Shown: piece after piece, positions 1 through 9,788 of the stretch
Numbering within the stretch: the stretch's first letter is position 1
How the letters are laid out: each line of letters starts with the position of its first letter
Source of the DNA: Saccharomycodes ludwigii
Taxonomy: Eukaryota > Ascomycota > Saccharomycetes > Saccharomycodales > Saccharomycodaceae
NCBI RefSeq assembly: GCF_020623625.1
Contig: NC_060200.1
Coordinates: 2,872,001 to 2,936,000, forward strand
Direction: 5' to 3'
DNA length: 64,000 nt
Program-made: the position numbers and the translations under genes
The notes under the pieces: generated by a model
What the model was told of the DNA's origin: nothing
The model's database searches: none
The model's input: the letters and a program-made list of their open reading frames with translations, nothing else

Positions 1-109
1 GATTATTATTGTTGTTTGTTTTTTTTTGTGAATCTGAGGAGTCTTTGGTATTAGTATTTCCACTGTTAGATTCTTTATCTTTATTATTAGTTTTGCTGCT
101 GGGTGCCAT
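1..109 (-). CDS. Partial gene: N-terminus of an unidentified protein
   Basis: On the minus strand an ATG at 107-109 opens a frame of 36 codons that runs off the left edge without a stop. The visible peptide starts MAPSSKTNNKDKESNSG and continues as a low-complexity stretch rich in Ser, Asn and Lys, ending in an Asn run. Such starts are common in yeast nuclear and regulatory proteins, but nothing here identifies the family. It would be transcribed divergently from CUE1. In S. cerevisiae the neighbour of CUE1 is SAP30, also with an Asn-rich N-terminus, but its orientation differs, so I do not assign it. It could also be a chance open frame. Confidence 0.45.
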   Translation of the reverse strand, partial: MAPSSKTNNKDKESNSGNTNTKDSSDSQKKTNNNNN

Positions 110-256
110 TTGTGTTGTAGTTGATAGAGATTGTGTTATTCTTTTTGTTTTATTAGTTTTTCCTTCTAGTTATTTTTATTTTTATTCTTTTTTGTAAGTT
201 AAATTTTTAATTTTTTTTTTTCTCTTGATTTTTTAATTTTGAATTTTGAATTTATT

Positions 257-296
<40 letters not shown>

Positions 297-592
297 TTGG
301 ATAACTTTTATTTTTATTTATTTAATTTTTTTTTTGATAAATTGTAGGAAAGTAAGAGTAATTTGATCGTTTGTTAAAAAAAAAAAAAAAAAATATATAT
401 ATCAAATTACATTCCAATTTTTTTTTTTTTTTTTTTTTTCTCTTGTAAGTTCATAACTTCTAAACCCATTTCGCATCCTAATAACCTTTTATAAACGCTT
501 TACTGGATGTTTATATATACATAAATCTTAACCTTTAAGAGAAAAATATATTACAGACAGCAATAAGCAAATCATATATATAAATAATTAAA
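110..592. other. Intergenic region, putative divergent promoter
   Basis: This lies between the left-edge partial gene and CUE1. It is almost entirely A and T and contains a 37-base T run at 259-295 and further T/A runs near 376 and 419. A TATA-like stretch lies just before the CUE1 start. No RNA gene or further reading frame is supported. Confidence 0.6.
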
Positions 593-1210
593 ATGGATCA
601 ATCAACTACTATATTTGTCATTTGTATTATAATAGGATTTTTTATGATAAAATGGTTTTTTAAAGGAGAAGCTCATCCTTCCTTATCGTCTACACAATCC
701 GCAAGAACTACTAATTTTGCCTCCAATGGAACAACTTCCGGTAACACTGGTTCCTCTACAAACAATAACAATGTGCGTAATAGAAGAAGACCTAGACGTG
801 TTGTTACTCAGGATATGATCGAGGTGGTACAAAGTTTGGCTCCATATTTAACTGTGGATCAAATTCAATACGATTTAGAAAAGACTGGTAGTGTAGAAGC
901 CACCGTTGATAATGTTCTAAGAGATGGTAGCTTGCCATTTCCACCAGGATATCAAGCACCAGCGCCAACTTCACCAACATCTACTCAAAACAACAGTAAC
1001 AATGTCAACGTTAATGGATCGTCAACCATAATCGATCCTAAAAAGATTTCTAATATCAAGTCTGATAATTTATTGACCAAATATAACGTTGATCCAAATG
1101 AAGATTTAAGTTCTTGGAACTGCAAAGAGTTGTCCATTGAAGATAAAAAAAAATATATGGTTTGGAAAGCTAGAAAAAATTTAGAAAAAGAATTAGGATT
1201 AATTCGTTAA
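593..1210 (+). CDS. CUE1: CUE1: ER-membrane CUE-domain activator of Ubc7
   Basis: A 205-residue protein; S. cerevisiae Cue1 is close to this length. Residues 7-23 form an N-terminal membrane anchor, followed by an Asn/Ser-rich linker and an Arg cluster near 63-69. Residues 72-113 form a CUE domain (TQDMIEVVQSLAPYL, then a VEATVDNVLRDG helix and FPPGY). The C-terminal 60 residues match the position of the Ubc7-binding region. In the family, Cue1 holds the E2 enzyme Ubc7 at the ER and activates it for degradation of misfolded ER proteins. The neighbours CAC2 and the YMR265C homologue match the surroundings of S. cerevisiae CUE1 and its duplicate CUE4, so this should be the single pre-duplication gene. 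Confidence 0.95.
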   Translation: MDQSTTIFVICIIIGFFMIKWFFKGEAHPSLSSTQSARTTNFASNGTTSGNTGSSTNNNNVRNRRRPRRVVTQDMIEVVQSLAPYLTVDQIQYDLEKTGSVEATVDNVLRDGSLPFPPGYQAPAPTSPTSTQNNSNNVNVNGSSTIIDPKKISNIKSDNLLTKYNVDPNEDLSSWNCKELSIEDKKKYMVWKARKNLEKELGLIR

Positions 1211-1440
1211 AAATATTTACCTAATCTATCCAGGCAAATAAAAATAAAAATAAAAAGAAAAAAAAAATTGATAAATAAGGCTTATTATATATATATATAT
1301 ATATATATTATTTTCATTTCATGTCATTTCCTCCATTTTTTTGCTAGTAAATATCAATAAACAAATACATAAAATATGTAAGTAACCAATTAACATATAT
1401 GATCTGAATATTTTTTCTTTTCTTTTTTTTTTTTAAAAAA

Positions 1441-2811
1441 CTATTTTTTCCTTGGAATTAAAATATTAATTGCTGGAACCATTTCATTTTTTTTTAAAAA
1501 AGTATCTGGAATGTTTTCTGGTGTTGTACCTTTTGATTTCAAATCGAATTGATTTAAAAAGGTCTTTTTACCAAAAAGTTTGTCGCAATTTAATGTAATA
1601 TAACTTATAAAACCATCCGTAGAAGAAATCATAATTATATTACCACTAGGATTCCAACAAATGTCCGTTATTGGACTGTAATGCAAATTAGCGACACTAG
1701 CAATGCAAGCCAAATCAGAACTATCATAGATGAAAACTTGATTAACTGTTGCTACAGCAAAAACCAATTTATAAGGTAATTTAATAGCAGATTGAGTAAT
1801 ATTCGAACTATGTTCATAAAAGTTAGGATTAAATGCTATAGCAATCGCAGGCTTTGGTAAGTTTGGTATACAACCAATTGGCGTTTTAAAATTACTTCTA
1901 CCAAAAATATAAACTGTATTGATGTAATTAACACTAGAGTTGTTGTTACCAGTCCCTTGTCTCATCACACCGCTTGGTGTAATAAGTAGAGAGCCACACG
2001 GTGAAAATTTCAATCTTCGGAAAAATGAGGGTAAAGTTTCATTATGGAAAAGCGATACCATAAAATGATCGATTTCAGCTTTTATGACTTTATTTTGCAA
2101 TTTTAGCTCCTTTATATTATTATTATTACATTCATTGCTCCTTATAATCTTATATACACACATTGCTCTATCTGCACTCATAGAAACAATATATTGGTCC
2201 TGAGGATCCCAGTAAACACCTTGAACATAATGGCAATGTCCTTCATTTGTAGTTTGAAAAACAAAAGTCCCCTGTATAACATCAAATATTTTCAATGTAT
2301 TATCCATGCATCCCACTACAATATATTTATCATCTGGAGACCAACATAAATCATAAATTTCACTCGAATGTGGTGCCCTTAATTTTTTCCAGATATACCA
2401 TGACTCTTTACATTCGTCATCATCAGTAGATCTCAGTATAGTATTATTTTGATATTTTTCTTCATTTTCAACACATAGTTTCCAAAGTAGAACCATACCA
2501 TCATCACCTGCACTTGCTAAAATATCACCTGTGGAATTATTAAATCTTATAACATTAACAGCTTGCTCGAAACCTATCAATGAAGACAAAAAATCAATGC
2601 TGTCCACTGTTTGCAAAACTATATCGGGATTGTCCTTTACTTCTTTGGTTTTTAAGTTGAATTTCCAAACACGTATTTTTTTATCACCACCGCATGTGAT
2701 GAGTCTATCATTATGAATATTTTTAGATGTATAAGCAGATGATGTGGGGAAAGTCAGTGAATAAATAGGTTTGGATTCATGCCAATAAATTTGTAAAATA
2801 TGGGCTTCCAT
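1441..2811 (-). CDS. CAC2: CAC2: WD40 subunit of chromatin assembly factor 1
   Basis: A 456-residue WD40 protein; S. cerevisiae Cac2 is of similar size. The N-terminus MEAHILQIYWHESKPIYSL is nearly that of Cac2 (the p60 subunit). Family blocks follow: ASAGDDGMVLLWK, EIYDLCWSPDDKYIVVGCMDN, HYVQGVYWDPQDQYI, FHNETLPSFFRRL and HYSPITDICWNPSGN. CAF-1 deposits histones H3-H4 on newly replicated DNA, working with Cac1 and Cac3. CIA1 and other WD40 proteins are less likely because the FHNETLPSFFRR block is specific to this family. In S. cerevisiae CAC2 lies beside CUE4, the CUE1 duplicate. Its end faces the end of CUE1, 230 bases away. Confidence 0.95.
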   Translation of the reverse strand: MEAHILQIYWHESKPIYSLTFPTSSAYTSKNIHNDRLITCGGDKKIRVWKFNLKTKEVKDNPDIVLQTVDSIDFLSSLIGFEQAVNVIRFNNSTGDILASAGDDGMVLLWKLCVENEEKYQNNTILRSTDDDECKESWYIWKKLRAPHSSEIYDLCWSPDDKYIVVGCMDNTLKIFDVIQGTFVFQTTNEGHCHYVQGVYWDPQDQYIVSMSADRAMCVYKIIRSNECNNNNIKELKLQNKVIKAEIDHFMVSLFHNETLPSFFRRLKFSPCGSLLITPSGVMRQGTGNNNSSVNYINTVYIFGRSNFKTPIGCIPNLPKPAIAIAFNPNFYEHSSNITQSAIKLPYKLVFAVATVNQVFIYDSSDLACIASVANLHYSPITDICWNPSGNIIMISSTDGFISYITLNCDKLFGKKTFLNQFDLKSKGTTPENIPDTFLKKNEMVPAINILIPRKK

Positions 2812-4122
2812 TATTGTTAGTAGTATAGTGTATAAGCTTAGGTATTATGTTTGACTGGTGTTTGTATTTGTAAATTAGTTTTTTTCTTTTTTTGAGGTGG
2901 GTTTTGGTCATCCAACAACAGATTTATTTTTTTCCAAATAAAAAAAAAAATTGTGTTTCGTGTTTTGTTTTCACGTGTTTTGTTTGCGCTTGCAATTTTC
3001 CTTTACCAAAACAAATAAAAAAAAAGCCCTTTTTTTAAAATCTTTTATTATTATTTTTTTTTTTTTTTTTTTAATTAAAAATACTAAATAAAAATGTATT
3101 TTATTTTATTTATCTCAAATTTTCACTAGATTATCTTTCACCACTTATTTTCCTTTTGTTTTTTAATCTTTACTCCTTTTTCTCTGTTTCTTGGTTAATA
3201 TAATCTTTACAATTTTAAACTGATTTCAATAGAGTAAGAAAAGAAAACATTGATAAGTCAAGCAAGAGAAACAGATCGAGCTGATTAAGATTTTTTTTTT
3301 TAATCGAGTATGTTTTGTGCTTATCTACCTGCTGTTATAAAATGGATAGAGTATAATTAATGCTAAAAAAAAAAAAAAAGAAATTAAAACAATGAATAAT
3401 TGTAAATATTCTCTAATTAGTTAGTAGACTAATTGTGGTACCTGTGTTAATATTTACAATTTTTTTTTTATTTTTTTTTTTTTTTTTTCGTCAAAGCATT
3501 GCTTATTATCTTATCGTTCATTTATATACATAATTCTTGTTTAGCACATATAGTCAAATTACCGATTGAAATTATTTTATTCAATATTATTATCGGTGCC
3601 GGAATTGTGCTCAAATTGATATTGAGTTTTTTTTCAAAGGTTGTGTTTTTATATTAATTTAGACATTTACCTTTTGAAGTAGTACTATGGTTTCCATATT
3701 ACTAAAAAAAAAAAAGAAATTCAGACAGTTTTTATATTATTTATGTTTGTAAAAGTACTTTTTTGCAACAGTTAAATGCTAAAGAGTCAAGGAAGCAAAG
3801 GAAAATACCATATAAACGTTTATACTGTTTTACAGGATTATAATATTAAAAAAAAAAATATATATATATATATATTAAATAAGTATGTCCAACACATTTT
3901 CTGTTTTTACCCCCCCCCCCCTTTCTTTTCTTCTTTTTAATATTTCAATGTTGTCAGTTATTATTTCTTCAACTTAATACTTCTTGTTGAATCGAATATT
4001 ATTTTGCAACTTTCTATTCGCCTTGAAGATAGTCGTTTTAAGATTATCAAATAGCCACTTCCCTCTCCTCTTGTTCGCTTTAACCAAACTCAATGACGGT
4101 TTATTTCTTTTTTGCAGAACAA
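2812..4122. other. Intergenic region of 1.3 kb upstream of CAC2
   Basis: No protein gene is supported. The part near CAC2 holds a CACGTG E-box at 2972-2977, the core recognised by Cbf1- and Pho4-type factors. Further along are a long inverted repeat ending in a T-run (3398-3461, listed separately), several poly-A/T runs, a C10 run near 3911-3920, and an AT dinucleotide tract near 3858-3876. The stretch at 3480-3640 is a little less AT-rich but has no recognisable content. Confidence 0.6.
3398..3461. repeat. 13-bp perfect inverted repeat followed by a T-run
   Basis: The arm AATTGTAAATATT at 3398-3410 is repeated as its exact reverse complement at 3449-3461, with a 38-base spacer. Read on the plus strand, the right arm runs straight into a long T tract. 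As RNA this would be a 13-bp stem with a U-tail. It could be a small non-coding RNA, a 3'-end signal, or chance in AT-rich DNA; the arms contain only two G/C pairs each. Confidence 0.4.
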
Positions 4123-5880
4123 TTAAATCTTTTTGTTATCTTCATTTTGATTATTACTATGCACTCGCTTAATCGTTTTAACGTTACCATTTGTATTTGA
4201 TTCAATATCAATTTTCTTAACACTCAGCGTAAAGTCGTGTCCAAAAATGGTAGAAATCGTTTGATTATATTGTGAAACATCATACCAATCAGTTATCTCA
4301 TCTTGCATTTCCAGTGGATTAAAATTAAAGGATCTACTTTGATCTAAATATTTAACCCTGATGGACAAATTACATAAATCATCTTTATCCTTATCAAGTT
4401 TCAATTTAGTTTTCCTTTTAGAACCAACTACCAATAAAATTTTCTTTCCAGGAGTAGTCTCATTACTAGAAAATAAAGTAGGTCTATACTTGGTATCTTT
4501 GTCATAGACAGCACTTACTTCATAAACCAGAGTATTTGTTTGATTATGGATACCAAATTTTTCTAATTTCCATTTGAATACTTTGGTATAATTAAATTTT
4601 TCTGCAAAAGAAGAAAATGAATATGCTTTAGTTAAATCTTCTTCTACAATATCTTCTTTGCCCCCAAGAATTTTAGCAATTTCTTTGTTGCTTAATATAC
4701 CACCAATTTTAATACAAATTCCTATTGGATTAAAGGCATAATCAGATACATCCAAGATTTTCATGTCTTGAGCTATTTTGCGGACTGTAAATCCAACTAC
4801 ATCCATTATACTATTTTGGGTTAATAGATAATATGTTCCCAAAAAAGTTTCGCATAACTGAAACCGACAATAATCATTTCCATTGGCATCTTTGCATGTT
4901 TGAAGAACTGCATCATTGTGTTTAGCTAATATCTGTTCAATTAATAATCGTTCTTCACATATATTCAAATATTTAATGCTTGGTGGAACTGCAATGACGT
5001 TATATACTAATTTAGGGTAACTATCCCTAACAGCATTCATTAAATAGGTTTTGAAACTTTTGATTTGATTGATTCTATCATCATACATAATTAGCTCCTT
5101 CAATGTTCCATTTTTGTAATAGCGTTCTAATAAATCATGCAACACTTGAGTCTTGTATTTAAGTGTAGAGTCAAATCCGTCTTTTTTCAAGAAAACACCA
5201 TGAACTCTAATTTTTTCACCAAAAACTGGGTTACTTAAAATCTTATCGAATAATTTGGAAAAATAACATTCTTTACGTCCAGTCATAATAATGGATAAAG
5301 TTTCAGGGTCTGCTAACGACAAACGCAATAGTTGAACAACATTTCTGCTCCAATATTCAGCATCAACATTACAACGAACACAAGTACATGTATCAGGCTC
5401 ATGAACACTGGTAGAATCAGTGATATTGTCAATTGGTGTCTGATCTTTGCTATTTATTATTGTTATATTTTCAGCCTTCATAGATTGTAAATGGTCGTCT
5501 TCCTGTAGAGTTTCAACATTAATCGTTTCTTCTCCCATGTTTCCATTTTCAGTGGGTGAAAACAAACCATTTTTTTGCGCTTTTTCTTTAGAAGACAACC
5601 ATTCATCAATAGATGCTTCTAAAAAACATGATTCACTCCACCAACCTGAGTTAACTAAATGATTAGGTGAATTGATAATATTGTACAAAGTCATATTTAG
5701 CAAATTTGGATTGGGTGCTGGTGAATTATATAAAGTATTATCAAAATCATAGATATGTATTTTTTTAACTGTTTTTGGAGAAGCAATAATAAAATTGTCT
5801 GAAACACTGTTATACTTTTTAATTACTGATTTTGTATTCTGGTTTTTAGTATCGGTTGCTTTCATCTTACTGTTTGTCAT
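4123..5880 (-). CDS. YMR265C-like HAD-superfamily protein of unknown role
   Basis: A 585-residue protein, longer than its likely S. cerevisiae counterpart YMR265C. It has the HAD catalytic motifs in order: IYDFDNTLYNSP (D45, D47, T49), IIMTGRK (near 198-203), a conserved Lys near 241-243, and MYDDR (265-269). This arrangement resembles the HAD family annotated from the fungal 'Swiss Army Knife' RNA-repair-like proteins. Such enzymes are usually phosphohydrolases, so a phosphatase role, perhaps on RNA ends, is possible but unproven. A CTCVRC cysteine cluster (165-170) sits in the insert between the first two motifs. The C-terminal 250 residues show no domain I recognise. Position next to CUE1 and CAC2 supports the YMR265C assignment. 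Confidence 0.85.
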   Translation of the reverse strand: MTNSKMKATDTKNQNTKSVIKKYNSVSDNFIIASPKTVKKIHIYDFDNTLYNSPAPNPNLLNMTLYNIINSPNHLVNSGWWSESCFLEASIDEWLSSKEKAQKNGLFSPTENGNMGEETINVETLQEDDHLQSMKAENITIINSKDQTPIDNITDSTSVHEPDTCTCVRCNVDAEYWSRNVVQLLRLSLADPETLSIIMTGRKECYFSKLFDKILSNPVFGEKIRVHGVFLKKDGFDSTLKYKTQVLHDLLERYYKNGTLKELIMYDDRINQIKSFKTYLMNAVRDSYPKLVYNVIAVPPSIKYLNICEERLLIEQILAKHNDAVLQTCKDANGNDYCRFQLCETFLGTYYLLTQNSIMDVVGFTVRKIAQDMKILDVSDYAFNPIGICIKIGGILSNKEIAKILGGKEDIVEEDLTKAYSFSSFAEKFNYTKVFKWKLEKFGIHNQTNTLVYEVSAVYDKDTKYRPTLFSSNETTPGKKILLVVGSKRKTKLKLDKDKDDLCNLSIRVKYLDQSRSFNFNPLEMQDEITDWYDVSQYNQTISTIFGHDFTLSVKKIDIESNTNGNVKTIKRVHSNNQNEDNKKI

Positions 5881-6426
5881 TTTATTTTTTTTTTATTATG
5901 TTTTTATTTTTTATTTGAATGCGATAAAAAAAAAACTGAGTTCGATTAATATATATCGGCCGTAAGGATAATTGAGCCGAGGGGATGACGAAGTGATGAA
6001 TTATATTTCCTTTAGGATTAAGTATTAAAAAAATAACTTTTTTAAAGGAAAAAAGAATGATTAAAAAAGAAAACTTTTAAATATCTGTAAATGACAGTAT
6101 TAAAAAAATGAGATCAAAGATGTGATTTGGTTTTTAAAAAAAGTCTCATTAATTTGTTTTGTTTTGTTTTATTTTGCTTATCCAAGGAGAAAAGAGAAAA
6201 GAAAAATAAAAAAGAAAAAGAAAAATAAAAAAAAAAAAGAAAAAGGGAAAATAATAATAATAATAATAATAATAATAAGAGAAAAAAAAAAAGAAAAGAA
6301 ATACACTCAAACTTCAATCAGCTGACCTAATTTTTATAACTTTTAATTCAGATATAAAAATTATGGTTTAAATAACAGTTAAAAAAGTCATCTCCCCCTG
6401 AATATAATAATAATAATAATGTATAA

Positions 6427-6463
<37 letters not shown>

Positions 6464-6671
6464 CATATACACCAAGTAATAAATTGATAGAAATAATAAA
6501 ACAAAAAAAAATATATTCATTTCTATACACATAAAAGTTCACAAAAATAGAAATGTAAAGGGGGAAAAAAGAGAAAAAAAAGAGAAAAAAAAAAGAGAAA
6601 AAAAAAGAAAAAAAAAAAGAAAAAAAAAATATTTTTTATATTAAATAAAGTATCTTTTCTCTTTTCTTTTT
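5881..6671. other. Intergenic region upstream of the HAD gene and downstream of ERG9
   Basis: It contains a less AT-rich patch at 5950-6000 just upstream of the HAD gene, probably promoter. It also has simple repeats: an AAT tract near 6252-6279, an AT dinucleotide tract near 6431-6461, and A-rich runs with scattered G at 6560-6630. Open frames here consist of Lys or Phe/Leu strings from simple repeats, so I call no gene. Confidence 0.6.
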
Positions 6672-7991
6672 TCAGTGATAGAAATATATGGCTGCAAATG
6701 CAGTAACAACCATACTTAGAATAATATTAAACTTAAATTCTTCATTCTGTAAAACAGGTATTAATCTTTCATCAATTTTAGTCTTTTCCCTAACCTTCAA
6801 ATAAATAGGGGTTTCTAATGGTTTGACATTAGGAGGCAACTTGTCCTGATACATTTCTTCAATAAATTGTTCACATTTTGCAATTTGAATATTTATTTTC
6901 AAGTAATTTGGATCAACAACAGTTAATTTAGATTTAATTTCACGTAAATAATATTGGAAAATTTCCACACACCCCTTTAATGTTCTTGATTTTAAAATTA
7001 AATAACAGGTAGTTCCCTTTCTAATCTTAACATTATCATGTAAAACAGTCTCGTTATTAAAAACTAAAGCCAATGTAGCAATAGCCATAACCTGAGGAAT
7101 AGCACAAAATTGGAAACTTGATTGCTCGTGAATAGAACTTAGATAAGTTAGCACATCGTTAACATGACTCAAAGCGTTTAGGACCAAATCATTGATACAA
7201 TATACACCTTTACCATCTTCATTTTTAGCCAAATCTGGTAGACGCTTGACGTATTTACACCAAACTTCTTGAGGATAAAAGGAACGGCCGTCATTTAAAT
7301 CTTCTGCGTAATCTCTAATTATATTAGTTTTTTGCAAAAATAGCCCCATGCTTTCCATTAGTTGTTTATTTTCATTATATAAATCAGGGGTACCAAAATT
7401 GGCTAAAACAATTAATTGGGTTAATCCATCACCAACCAAACCAGCAACGTAATGGCAGTATTTATCATAATCTTTTATGGTAGCAACCCCGTTTAAATTG
7501 AAATTTTCATCTAAAATATAATCAGCCATACCATTGCCCATCTTATAGGTAATATCTTTAATAACTTTTTGATATTCGGGTTTTAATTTATGATATTCTT
7601 TCAAAATACAAGGAAAATCGAGCAAAACTTGACGATCTTTTTCAGTGGGAGCACAGCCTTCGAATTTCCAATCAGAAGTTTCTAATTTGGAAGCAAACTC
7701 TCTCAAAACAGGAACTTTGACCTTTGGATCAATACTCATGTCATCCTCAACAGTATCTAATGCACGTAGAATTAAGTAAAATAACATGATCGAATTGCGT
7801 AATTCTGGGTTTAATTCCATAATCACTGCTGCAAAAGACCTAGAAGTTAAGTTTAACAATTTATAGCATTTTTTCAATTCTGGAGTAGCTGAAGTGTCAT
7901 CTGTTGGAAATAATGGCTGACGTAAAAATTTTAATTTTAAAGCAGATTTTAATTCGATTGGATGAGAGATTAGTTGTGAAACTTTACCCAT
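6672..7991 (-). CDS. ERG9: ERG9: squalene synthase
   Basis: A 439-residue enzyme; S. cerevisiae Erg9 has 444. Both Asp-rich Mg-diphosphate sites are present: DTVEDD at 79-84 and [11 protein letters not shown] at 226-236. The family blocks [17 protein letters not shown] (49-65) and [13 protein letters not shown] are also clear. The C-terminus is a single hydrophobic segment (about 418-439) that anchors the enzyme in the ER membrane. It joins two farnesyl diphosphates to make squalene, the first step committed to ergosterol. PTH1 lies upstream on the same strand, the same pair and order as on S. cerevisiae chromosome VIII (YHR189W-YHR190W). No disabling change is seen. Confidence 0.98.
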   Translation of the reverse strand: MGKVSQLISHPIELKSALKLKFLRQPLFPTDDTSATPELKKCYKLLNLTSRSFAAVIMELNPELRNSIMLFYLILRALDTVEDDMSIDPKVKVPVLREFASKLETSDWKFEGCAPTEKDRQVLLDFPCILKEYHKLKPEYQKVIKDITYKMGNGMADYILDENFNLNGVATIKDYDKYCHYVAGLVGDGLTQLIVLANFGTPDLYNENKQLMESMGLFLQKTNIIRDYAEDLNDGRSFYPQEVWCKYVKRLPDLAKNEDGKGVYCINDLVLNALSHVNDVLTYLSSIHEQSSFQFCAIPQVMAIATLALVFNNETVLHDNVKIRKGTTCYLILKSRTLKGCVEIFQYYLREIKSKLTVVDPNYLKINIQIAKCEQFIEEMYQDKLPPNVKPLETPIYLKVREKTKIDERLIPVLQNEEFKFNIILSMVVTAFAAIYFYH

Positions 7992-8613
7992 GGTTCTAAT
8001 TTTATAAGTATAGATATTTTTTTTTTTTTTTTTTTTCTATGAGTTACAACAATTTGGACAATTAATTAAATATATGATGTAGTTTTTTTTTTTTTCAAGA
8101 CTAGTACGTTTAATTGTGAAGAGTAAGTTGTTTTAGAGGAATAATTAGGTGGTAGATTGAATAAGTAAGTATACTTATATATATATATATATATATAATA
8201 TAATATAATATATGTAAAAGGAAAAAGAAAACAAAAAAAAAGGAAAAATTTGATTTAGGTTATAAACCGAAGCTTTTTTTTTTTTTATTTTTTATTTTCT
8301 TAATTTTACTCTTTGAATGCCTCTCTAAGGTAAAAAATCAAAGATAAATTTTGGCAATTTCTACGACTTTTTTTCTGTAAACGAAAAAAAAAAAAAAAAA
8401 ATAAAATAAAATAAAATAAAATAAAAAACTGCGGCCAAATTCATATGACGACGCTCGTTTAAATAAATTTATATTTACCGCATCAAACGCCTTTTTTTTT
8501 TTTTTTTTTTATTTAATCGACCAATATTATATACTTTGCTTGAATTACTGCTTCTTAAATGAAGGAAAAAAAAAAAACCTAAAACTTAAGATCCATTGGT
8601 TTGTAGAGAAAAC
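7992..8613 (-). promoter_or_regulatory. ERG9 promoter region
   Basis: The 620 bases between PTH1 and ERG9 should carry the ERG9 promoter. A TCGTTTAA element at 8455-8462 resembles the TCGT core bound by the sterol regulators Upc2 and Ecm22 in S. cerevisiae, next to a GCGGCC patch at 8431-8436. A tandem AAAAT repeat and several homopolymer tracts make up much of the rest. The sterol element is a weak match and is inference only. Confidence 0.35.
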
Positions 8614-9285
8614 TTATGTAAAGTCTACTTTGGTTTTGGGTATCAATCCTTTCTTTTCTAACTCTTCTAAAACTTTTAAAGTACTTTTATCGCTCAAAAT
8701 ATCCAATTCGTCAACGAAAAATTTACTTAAAACGTAATCTGCAACTATTCTAGGATCTCTTTCAACAGGTCTATCTATTCCAATACCAATTTTATCAAAT
8801 CTAATCGGATTACCGTTGCCACCACACGAGCTTAATAAACTTTTCAGGCCATTATGACCTCTTGTACTGGTTTTGAAATCCCTATATTGTATTTTGCCAA
8901 CTCCTTTAGCCAACTCATCGTGTAATACTATATGATTGATTTGCAAATCATTATTCCCAGTGTTTCTGTCTTTTAATGCGTTTTTTAATTCTTTCCAAAA
9001 CTTTATTATATCAGGGCCACATGTATTCATGAATAAACCATCACTTCTAATGAAAACTAGATTATTTGTTAATGCAGAAATGTAGTGTAATTTTCCATTT
9101 TTCCATGGTTTCCAATGATAATTATTAGTATTTCTGCAGATTCGCGGTATCAAATGGTTTTGTAACAAAGAATCCAATACTACATGACCAGCGTTATGCC
9201 TTGTGTTTTTATATGTACTTTCTGGATTTCCCAATGCGGTAAGCACGGTTATTGTACGTTTAGTGATTGCCTTTCTGTTGGACAT
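8614..9285 (-). CDS. PTH1: PTH1: mitochondrial-type peptidyl-tRNA hydrolase
   Basis: A 223-residue protein of the bacterial-type Pth family; S. cerevisiae Pth1 is somewhat shorter. The start of the fold ALGNPESTYKNTRHNAGH (residues 17-34) contains the catalytic His30, matching His20 of E. coli Pth. Other family blocks are DGLFMNTCG (the FMN motif), HDELAKGVG, and the RGHNGLKSL loop. It releases peptides from prematurely dropped peptidyl-tRNA. In yeast the Pth1 type is mitochondrial, and the basic N-terminus could serve as a short targeting signal. It is tandem with ERG9 as in S. cerevisiae. Confidence 0.95.
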   Translation of the reverse strand: MSNRKAITKRTITVLTALGNPESTYKNTRHNAGHVVLDSLLQNHLIPRICRNTNNYHWKPWKNGKLHYISALTNNLVFIRSDGLFMNTCGPDIIKFWKELKNALKDRNTGNNDLQINHIVLHDELAKGVGKIQYRDFKTSTRGHNGLKSLLSSCGGNGNPIRFDKIGIGIDRPVERDPRIVADYVLSKFFVDELDILSDKSTLKVLEELEKKGLIPKTKVDFT

Positions 9286-9788
9286 TTATTAATATATTTA
9301 AAAGATTGAGACAGTTAGTGTTTTTTACCTATATAAAAACTGCGTATATTCATATGCATAATACCATTATATTTAAATAATGCTTTAGTTTACGAATTGA
9401 AGCACTTTATAATAATGAGAAAAAAAAAAAAAAAGAAAAAAAAAAAAAAGAATCTAGACTTATTTAGAAAATATAATTAAGTCCAAAACAAAAAAACAAA
9501 AAAAAACAAAAACAGAAATATATATATATATTTTTTTTTTTTTTTTTCGAAAAACAGTTTTGTATTCCGGGTAACTATTAGCGAATTGATTTATTTTAGC
9601 TTGTAATAATAATTAAAAAAAAAAAAAAAAAAAAAAATATCATTAATTACCCAACCGTTTGCCCTTCAACAATTCATTATCCAATTGCTACTACCAATTG
9701 AAACATATGCAAACCTTAAAATAAAAAAAAAAATAAAAATAACCAAAACAAAAACATATCTAAAATAGATAAGAATATAACAAAAAGA
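9286..9788. promoter_or_regulatory. Divergent PTH1-GTR1 promoter with a Reb1-type site
   Basis: This 503-base region separates two divergently transcribed genes. CCGGGTAA at 9567-9574 is an exact match to the Reb1 binding core (TTACCCGG on the other strand), placed about 215 bases from GTR1 and 280 from PTH1. The rest is poly-A/T, including an A23 run near 9615-9637. Reb1 is known to clear nucleosomes from yeast promoters. Confidence 0.55.

Noticed and set aside
295-310. TGTTGGATAA resembling the start of a Ty long terminal repeat
   Set aside because: Only ten bases match, with no matching end, target duplication or internal element. No LTR or other mobile element is supported anywhere in the window.
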